From positions 1-37,846 of the forward strand of contig JAEOTH010000092.1 of the NCBI GenBank assembly GCA_016839915.1: a stretch of DNA of 37,846 nucleotides, in the 5' to 3' direction. The DNA is from Promethearchaeota archaeon. Its GTDB lineage: Archaea; Asgardarchaeota; Lokiarchaeia; Sigyniarchaeales; SOKP01. Under the pieces are notes generated by a model that searched no databases, was not told where the DNA came from, and was given only the letters and a program-made list of their open reading frames with translations. Shown piece by piece: positions 33,324 to 37,846 of the stretch. Numbering within the stretch: the first letter of the stretch is position 1; every line of letters begins with the position of its first letter. The translations under genes were made by a program, and so were the position numbers.

Positions 33324-34214
33324 TTAGATATCAAGAAAATCCTCATCGAGAAAATCCTTGAACATTTTTTTCTTTTCTTCTTCTTTTATAATAGGTCTTG
33401 TGCTTATTGGTTCACCTGCATTTTCTAAAATTTCTTTCAGATTATCAATATTCACATTAATTTTAAACTTACCATCTCTCAGAAATCGAACAACTTGTTT
33501 ATCATTTAAACTTAGTCTTAAAATATACCCTAAACCGAAATAAAACTGGGACTCAAGAATAGGATCAATGGGAGATTTACTTGTAACTTCTTTTAATACA
33601 TCATACAATAGTGTTTTTGAAGCAATATGGTCTTCAATATTAAAAACTAAATAATATAGCGCATGATACCAGATCTTATCGCGTTTACTTTTAATATAAT
33701 CTAAAAACTTCTCAGGAGTGATTATTTCCTTTTTTTCTGAGGTTTTTCTTTTTAAAAGCTCTTGCTTAATTCTATCCTCTAATTCCTTAGAAATTTCTTG
33801 AGTCGATTGAATTTCGCCTTCTTCGCCTGGTAAAGTCTCAATTTGATCATGTTTTACGGTTTCAATAGCTTCTTGCATTTCTCTTAATTCATCAAAATCA
33901 AGTTCATCTATATCAGAAAAATCAGATATCATAGATTCCTTAAGTTCTTTTTCCTTTTGAATTTCGTCCACAATTTGCTTTTCAGTAGCGATTTCTTCAC
34001 TTGGTAACATTACTTTAGGTAACTCCTCACTTTCCTTCACTTTCGCAATTGCATCTTGCATCTCCTGAAGCTCATCCATATCAAAACCATCTAAATCAGA
34101 AAAATCTGATTCAAGTGCTTTCATATCCTTAATATATGTTTCCAAATCATCTTCTTGTAATTCCTTTTCTTCCATATCTTGTTCTTCGTTTTGCTCTTCT
34201 TTATTATCGTTCAT
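33324..34214 (-). CDS. Acidic protein with a duplicated motif and a helical C-terminal domain
   Basis: Not a family I recognise. The N-terminal ~150 residues are highly acidic and probably disordered, with two copies of a ~40-residue element: SDFSDLDGFDMDELQEMQDA and SDFSDIDELDFDELREMQEA, each continuing AI..VK and ending with a Leu-Pro and Glu-rich turn. Each copy looks like an acidic cap followed by a short amphipathic helix, the form of a partner-binding linear motif. Residues ~165-275 are a folded helical domain (FLDYIKSKRDKIWYHALYYL, LESQFYFGLGYILRLSLN, VRFLRDGKFKINVNIDNL). The C-terminus, KKMFKDFLDEDFLDI, again shows the acidic-Phe-Leu style. The ATG at 34214 is preferred to a TTG two codons upstream. 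No membrane segment is seen. Confidence 0.8.
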   Translation of the reverse strand: MNDNKEEQNEEQDMEEKELQEDDLETYIKDMKALESDFSDLDGFDMDELQEMQDAIAKVKESEELPKVMLPSEEIATEKQIVDEIQKEKELKESMISDFSDIDELDFDELREMQEAIETVKHDQIETLPGEEGEIQSTQEISKELEDRIKQELLKRKTSEKKEIITPEKFLDYIKSKRDKIWYHALYYLVFNIEDHIASKTLLYDVLKEVTSKSPIDPILESQFYFGLGYILRLSLNDKQVVRFLRDGKFKINVNIDNLKEILENAGEPISTRPIIKEEEKKKMFKDFLDEDFLDI

Positions 34215-34311
34215 TATCAATTAAGATTAAAAAAAATATTTAATATAATTAGATTATTGATATCCGTATAATTAAAATTTTTATTAAAATTGTTCTTAAT
34301 ATTAATAGACT

Positions 34312-35007
34312 ATGGAAAAAAAAGGTATAATTTTTGATTTAGATGGAGTCATATACGATATTACTGAAGCAATTAAAAAAGCTGTAGATGATGGTATTGA
34401 AAAATACAAGTTAGAAAATGTGAATCGAGACGATGTAATGGAGGAGATTGCACACCTCATTGAAGAAATTCAAAATTATCCTGTACCTAAAATCCTTTTA
34501 AATTCCTTTGAATTATTAGAGGTGAAATTTTTAGAGGGAATAAGCTTTTTCAAGAAATTACGCTTTGCTATTTTCTTATTCAATCAATTCAATAAATATA
34601 AGGAAGCAGAATCAACCATTTTTAAGGGAATCGATGAATTAATCTCAAAATTGGCTAAAAACATGAAATTAGCGATATTAACAAATAACAAAAGTCAATA
34701 CGCTGAAGAAGTTTTAGAAAAGTTTAACCTCTCACAGTATTTCGATATAATAATAGGGTTTAATGATGTCTCAGAAGTTAAACCTAATCCTGAAGGAATT
34801 TTAAAAATCCTTGATAAATGGAATATAAAACCGTCAGAAGCGATTTTCATTGGAGATATGACAACTGATATCGAAGCTGGCAAGGCAGCTAAAGTGAAAA
34901 TGATATGTGTTGCAAGTGGTCTTGCCAAGAAGGAAACTTTACAGCAACATCAACCTGATATCTTAGTAGAAAATACAGATGAATTAATTAAACTATTTAA
35001 TATATAA
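34312..35007 (+). CDS. HAD-superfamily phosphatase (phosphoglycolate phosphatase-like)
   Basis: A HAD subfamily IA phosphatase of 231 residues: motif I FDLDGVIYDI, an all-helical cap at ~15-90, motif II ILTNNKSQYAEEVLE, motif III EVKPNPEGILKILD and motif IV FIGDMTTDIEAGKAAKVKMI. The enzyme should hydrolyse a phosphate monoester such as phosphoglycolate or pyrophosphate. The residue after the second motif I Asp is Gly-Val-Ile, as in beta-phosphoglucomutase and Gph relatives. It is a different subfamily from the HAD protein at 4075, which has the C2-type cap. The ATG at 34312 is the first in frame. It is monocistronic: it diverges from the acidic protein gene and is followed by ~190 bases without a gene. 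Confidence 0.88.
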   Translation: MEKKGIIFDLDGVIYDITEAIKKAVDDGIEKYKLENVNRDDVMEEIAHLIEEIQNYPVPKILLNSFELLEVKFLEGISFFKKLRFAIFLFNQFNKYKEAESTIFKGIDELISKLAKNMKLAILTNNKSQYAEEVLEKFNLSQYFDIIIGFNDVSEVKPNPEGILKILDKWNIKPSEAIFIGDMTTDIEAGKAAKVKMICVASGLAKKETLQQHQPDILVENTDELIKLFNI

Positions 35008-35200
35008 TTTAGAAATTGTCAGAAATATTTTCTATTGGTTTTTCTTTAACATTTAATTAATGGAAATTGATTTTAGAGTAATAAATTTCATTCTTTAAAT
35101 CCTATCAGATTTGTTTAAAAATGATGTTTTAATAATGCTTAAAAGATCTTATTTCTACTATAAGGAAAATAAATCATAAAAAATTATTTAAATCTTAACC

Positions 35201-35755
35201 ATGAGCGAAAAAGGATTCGGATTCAAAATTGTCGTTATTGGTGATGCTGCAGTTGGTAAAACATCATTAATTAAAAGATATACAACAAACACGTTTGAAA
35301 AAGATTATATATCTACTTTAGGGATGCAGTTCTCAAGATATGAAGAGAATATAAGTGGAATAATGGTTGAATTATTTTTATGGGACTTAGCTGGTCAAGA
35401 ATCATTCAGCATCCTACGTGATAGATTTTATAAAGGAAGTAGTGGCGCTATAATTGTTTTTTCTCTTGCTCCTGAAGAAATTGAAACTTATCGCCATATT
35501 GATAAATGGCTATCGAATATTAAAGATGCTTGTGGAAATGTACCAGTAGTTTTATTTGGAAATAAAGCTGATTTAGTTGATCAAAATGCAGTAGCAACTA
35601 GTCCAGATTATGAAACTTCAGATGTTCATGTTCAAAAATTTGCTCAAGATCATAATATTAGTGAATATTTCAGGACTAGTGCTTTAACAGGTCAAGGAGT
35701 TAAAGAAGGTTTTCAAACATTAATAAAAAAATTATATCATAGAGCCACCATTTAA
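35201..35755 (+). CDS. Ras-like small GTPase, first of a tandem pair
   Basis: All five G boxes are canonical: G1 GDAAVGKT (14-21), switch I Thr39 in ISTLGMQF, G3 WDLAGQES (61-68) with Gln66, G4 GNKADL (120-125), G5 RTSALTGQG (158-166). It should bind and hydrolyse GTP. An insertion of about eight residues follows G4 (NAVATSPDYETS), lengthening the loop before the next helix relative to Ras. There is no C-terminal cysteine or basic tail, so membrane binding, if any, is through a partner. It is very similar to the GTPase encoded 200 bases downstream, and the two must be duplicates. It has its own upstream AT-rich region and no clear Shine-Dalgarno before the ATG at 35201. Confidence 0.96.
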   Translation: MSEKGFGFKIVVIGDAAVGKTSLIKRYTTNTFEKDYISTLGMQFSRYEENISGIMVELFLWDLAGQESFSILRDRFYKGSSGAIIVFSLAPEEIETYRHIDKWLSNIKDACGNVPVVLFGNKADLVDQNAVATSPDYETSDVHVQKFAQDHNISEYFRTSALTGQGVKEGFQTLIKKLYHRATI

Positions 35756-35958
35756 AATTGAATAGTTATTCTGGTCAAATTTTAATCCCAACTTAAACTC
35801 ATTCAGTTTTAAAATATAGAGATAATATAATCTTTTTAATTCCAAACGTCAGTATCATTCTTTAAAAGTATATGTAATTTTTGGATTGAATAAATTTAAA
35901 ACAGCTGATTTTCATTAATTAAAAAAGGAAAATAGACTTAGAAGGATGGAGAAATATA

Positions 35959-36531
35959 ATGAGTGACGATGAAAAAGGATACGGATTCAAAATTACCGTA
36001 ATTGGAGACGGAGCTGTTGGGAAAACATCTCTGATTAAAAATTATACTCAAGGTTCTTTTCAAAAAGAATATATAGCAACTTTAGGAACACAATTTTCTA
36101 AATATGAGGAAACTATTGATGGGGAGAAAGTTGAATTGTATCTTTGGGACATAGCTGGTCAAGATCAATTTCAAGCGTTACGTCAAAGGTTCTATACAGG
36201 AAGTAGTGGAGGTATCATCGTTTTTTCTCATGCACCAGAACAATCTAATAGTTATGATAATGTTAGCAAATGGCTTGATGATCTTAAAAAGCATTGTGGA
36301 AATATCCCCATAGTTTTATTTGGAAATAAAGTGGATCTAGTTGATGAGGGAGAATTAAGCTCAAATCCGGGTATACCAACTTCAGATGTAAAGGTTGAAC
36401 AATTAGCAAAAAATAATAGACTTATTGGATATTATAAAACGAGTGCCTTGACAGGTCAAGGAGTAACTGATGCTTTTAAAGTACTTGTCAGAAAGCTATA
36501 TATGATCGCTAAGATCTCAAGTTTCTCTTAA
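35959..36531 (+). CDS. Ras-like small GTPase, second of a tandem pair
   Basis: A close paralogue of the upstream GTPase: G1 GDGAVGKT (16-23), switch I Thr41 in IATLGTQF, G3 WDIAGQDQ (63-70) with Gln68, G4 GNKVDL (122-127), G5 KTSALTGQG. It shares the long loop after G4 (ELSSNPGIPTSDVKVEQ), the YxGSSG(A/G)IIVFS block and the CGN(V/I)P(V/I)VLFGNK block. The C-terminus is slightly longer and ends KISSFS, without cysteine. The start is firm, with GGAG at 35948-35951 seven bases before the ATG. The divergence is concentrated at the surface between switch II and G4 (SHAPEQSNSYDNVSK against SLAPEEIETYRHIDK), which suggests different partners. Confidence 0.96.
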   Translation: MSDDEKGYGFKITVIGDGAVGKTSLIKNYTQGSFQKEYIATLGTQFSKYEETIDGEKVELYLWDIAGQDQFQALRQRFYTGSSGGIIVFSHAPEQSNSYDNVSKWLDDLKKHCGNIPIVLFGNKVDLVDEGELSSNPGIPTSDVKVEQLAKNNRLIGYYKTSALTGQGVTDAFKVLVRKLYMIAKISSFS

Positions 36532-36677
36532 AATTAGTTTATTACTCTTATTATTGTTATTACTGGTTTATTACACATGATTTCTACCTTTTAAATTAAG
36601 CTTATAGTTAATAATGATAAAAAATATCCATATTATGTGCTTATTTATAATATAATTTTACACACCAGGTAAATAGA

Positions 36678-37052
36678 ATGACGCTAGATATAACTCTAAA
36701 TTCTTTATATATTTGTGTTAAGAATATGGACCGTGCAATCAAATTTTATACAAGCTTTTTTGAACAACCCGTTTTTAAAAAGGATAAAATTTACAGCATT
36801 TTTAGTATAAAAGGTTTTAGATTTGGCCTCTTTAATAACAGTGAAGTGAATGAAAAGGTTACTTGGGGAGATAATTGTTTACCAAGCTTTAAAGTTAATG
36901 ATATAAATAAAATTATTGAAAAGCTCAAGATATTAGATAGAGAAATCGTATTTCCTCTGACAAAAATACTTGATAATTGGGTTTTAGAATTTAAAGATAC
37001 TGAAGGGAATGATATAGAAGTTACAAGCAAAATAAATAACATCAAAAAATAA
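36678..37052 (+). CDS. VOC (glyoxalase/bleomycin-resistance) superfamily protein
   Basis: A single-chain VOC module pair in 124 residues: NSLYICVKNMDRAIKFYTSF and EQPVFKKDKIYSIFSIKG in the first half, then LPSFKVNDINKIIEKLKILD and NWVLEFKDTEGNDIEVTS in the second. These are the two beta-alpha-beta-beta-beta units. The usual metal ligands of glyoxalase I (His and Glu) are partly missing: the first position is Ser/Leu-Tyr, and the final Glu of the second unit (EVT) is kept. It may therefore be a binding protein or an enzyme with another metal arrangement; the substrate cannot be stated. An AGGT lies eight bases before the ATG at 36678. It converges with the EF-2 gene. Confidence 0.85.
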   Translation: MTLDITLNSLYICVKNMDRAIKFYTSFFEQPVFKKDKIYSIFSIKGFRFGLFNNSEVNEKVTWGDNCLPSFKVNDINKIIEKLKILDREIVFPLTKILDNWVLEFKDTEGNDIEVTSKINNIKK

Positions 37053-37127
37053 TATGATTCAATTTTTATTATTTGGTTGTCTATTCGTGTTGATTTTGGA
37101 ATAAAACTAATATTTGCAGTTTTAATG

Positions 37128-37146
37128 AAAAAAAACAATAAAAAAA
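37128..37146 (-). terminator. Oligo-T terminator of the EF-2 gene
   Basis: Runs of seven (37140-37146) and eight (37128-37135) adenines on the plus strand appear as T7 and T8 on the minus strand, directly after the EF-2 stop codon. This fits archaeal U-tract termination. Confidence 0.5.
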
Positions 37147-37150
37147 GATT

Positions 37151-37846
37151 TTAGGTCCGTTTGTAAATAAAACGTTCCCAGCTTTTTCTACTGGGTAATT
37201 CTAATGGCATGTTTTTCCTTTTGCGAATTTCCATAATAAGTTCTTCTTCTAAACTTGCAGGTACTTTCTCGAATCCCTTAAATTCATACCCAAAAAAAGC
37301 TCTACCTTGAGTAGAGCCTCTTATATCATCAGCGATTCCAATTGTCTCTGCAGCAGGAATTTGACCTTGAATCCTGACGTATTCTCCTTCTGGAATAACA
37401 TTGGTAATTCTACCTCTTCGCTTTGTTATTATAGCAGTGACTCCCCCTTCAGTTCCTTGGGGCGTTTTTATGTCAATTCTTTGGATTGGTTCATAAAGAT
37501 GAGGATCAGCTTCCAACATCGCTAAGGACATAGCAGAAAACGCCATTCCTGCAATCTGTCCATACGACGTATGCCTGGTATCCTCATGGATTTGCATATC
37601 TGTAAATACCACTTTAAATCCTGTTGCAGGTTCTTTTGCTATAATGCAATTACCAAGCCAATCTCTAAAAGCAGCACTCAAATATGATTTAACACGATCA
37701 AATCTCTGTAAACCAGAAGTACCGTTGACAAGAGCACTTCCGTAGTATACATCCACAATACGCCTTGCTTCTTTTGCATCCCATCCAGCTTCTTCTCTAA
37801 GTATTTGAGCCCGATCTTTCTCATTTTGTAAATCGTTAATTTTACC
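37151..37846 (-). CDS. Translation elongation factor 2, 3' part only, variant diphthamide loop
   Basis: This is the C-terminal 231 residues (domains IV and V) of an archaeal EF-2; the 5' part lies beyond the window. The frame continues unbroken to the edge (DRAQILREEAGWDAKEARRI), so the GTG at 37756 is internal and not the start. Domain IV has SAAFRDWLGNCIIAKEPATG and the tip loop IHEDTRHTSYGQIAG; domain V has YEPIQRIDIKTPQGTEGGVT, AIITKRRGRITNVIPEG and IPAAETIGIADDIRGSTQGR, ending LPSRKSWERFIYKRT. The tip loop keeps the His (codon at 37571-37573) that carries diphthamide in EF-2 but has THTSYGQ-like residues where HRG..Q is nearly universal. It may be the paralogue known in many Asgard archaea that lacks the diphthamide motif. 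Base composition suggests good expression. Confidence 0.93.
   Translation of the reverse strand, partial: GKINDLQNEKDRAQILREEAGWDAKEARRIVDVYYGSALVNGTSGLQRFDRVKSYLSAAFRDWLGNCIIAKEPATGFKVVFTDMQIHEDTRHTSYGQIAGMAFSAMSLAMLEADPHLYEPIQRIDIKTPQGTEGGVTAIITKRRGRITNVIPEGEYVRIQGQIPAAETIGIADDIRGSTQGRAFFGYEFKGFEKVPASLEEELIMEIRKRKNMPLELPSRKSWERFIYKRT

Noticed and set aside
37307..37525. 72-residue plus-strand frame within the EF-2 gene
   Set aside because: Antisense to highly conserved EF-2 domain IV/V sequence.
1..37846. tRNA, rRNA, CRISPR arrays and insertion sequences
   Set aside because: All gaps are short and AT-rich, with no GC-rich cloverleaf, no regular repeat-spacer pattern, no transposase and no terminal inverted repeats that I could find by eye.

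Overview
The window is a low-GC, gene-dense archaeal chromosome segment that most likely comes from an Asgard archaeon of the Lokiarchaeia/Promethearchaeia type. The archaeal markers are TFB (the TFIIB homologue), an archaeal EF-2 C-terminus, the Taw1 wyosine enzyme, a PHP phosphatase and TATA-like sites with oligo-T ends. The Asgard signature is the density of eukaryote-like small GTPases (four Ras/Arf/Rag-like proteins plus an EngB-type one), two Roadblock/LC7 proteins, LRR, HEAT and TPR repeat proteins, and an isoprenylcysteine-methyltransferase-like membrane protein. I saw no tRNA, rRNA, CRISPR array, insertion sequence or prophage, and no gene-free stretch over 300 bases.

Layout. 1-1.6 kb: LRR protein, an orphan 149-residue protein and a Roadblock protein. 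1.8-5.5 kb: URO-D-family protein, a CTP-dependent lipid-kinase-like membrane protein overlapping a HAD phosphatase, and a Rab-like GTPase. 5.7-10.5 kb: DUF362-ferredoxin protein, variant M20 hydrolase, second Roadblock protein, HEAT-repeat protein. 10.7-16.4 kb: AMP-forming acetyl-CoA synthetase divergent from a CoA-transferase/GNAT fusion, then PHP and PAP2 phosphatases. 16.4-22.5 kb: a 412-residue Arf/Rag-like GTPase, TFB, and a 1245-residue protein with a degenerate GTPase-like head and a very long TPR/alpha-solenoid.

22.7-28.9 kb: a seven-gene same-strand block containing two tandem paralogues of an unrecognised family, a DUF2085 membrane protein, a small alpha/beta hydrolase, two membrane proteins sharing an identically spaced zinc ribbon, and a winged-helix regulator. 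28.9-37.8 kb: nucleoside phosphorylase, Taw1 with a large insertion, an ICMT-like protein, EngB-like GTPase, zinc-ribbon protein, acidic protein with a duplicated motif, HAD phosphatase, two tandem Ras-like GTPases, a VOC protein and the 3' part of an EF-2 gene that lacks the usual diphthamide-loop sequence.

How it fits together (inference): much of the window looks like parts of a GTPase signalling or membrane-organisation network (switch GTPases, Roadblock scaffolds, solenoid proteins, lipid-modifying enzymes) interspersed with housekeeping metabolism (acetate/acetyl-CoA, nucleosides, tRNA modification, translation). The strongest candidates for something undescribed are the giant pseudo-GTPase/solenoid protein, the tandem unknown paralogues beside it, the zinc-ribbon membrane operon, and the acidic protein with the repeated motif.
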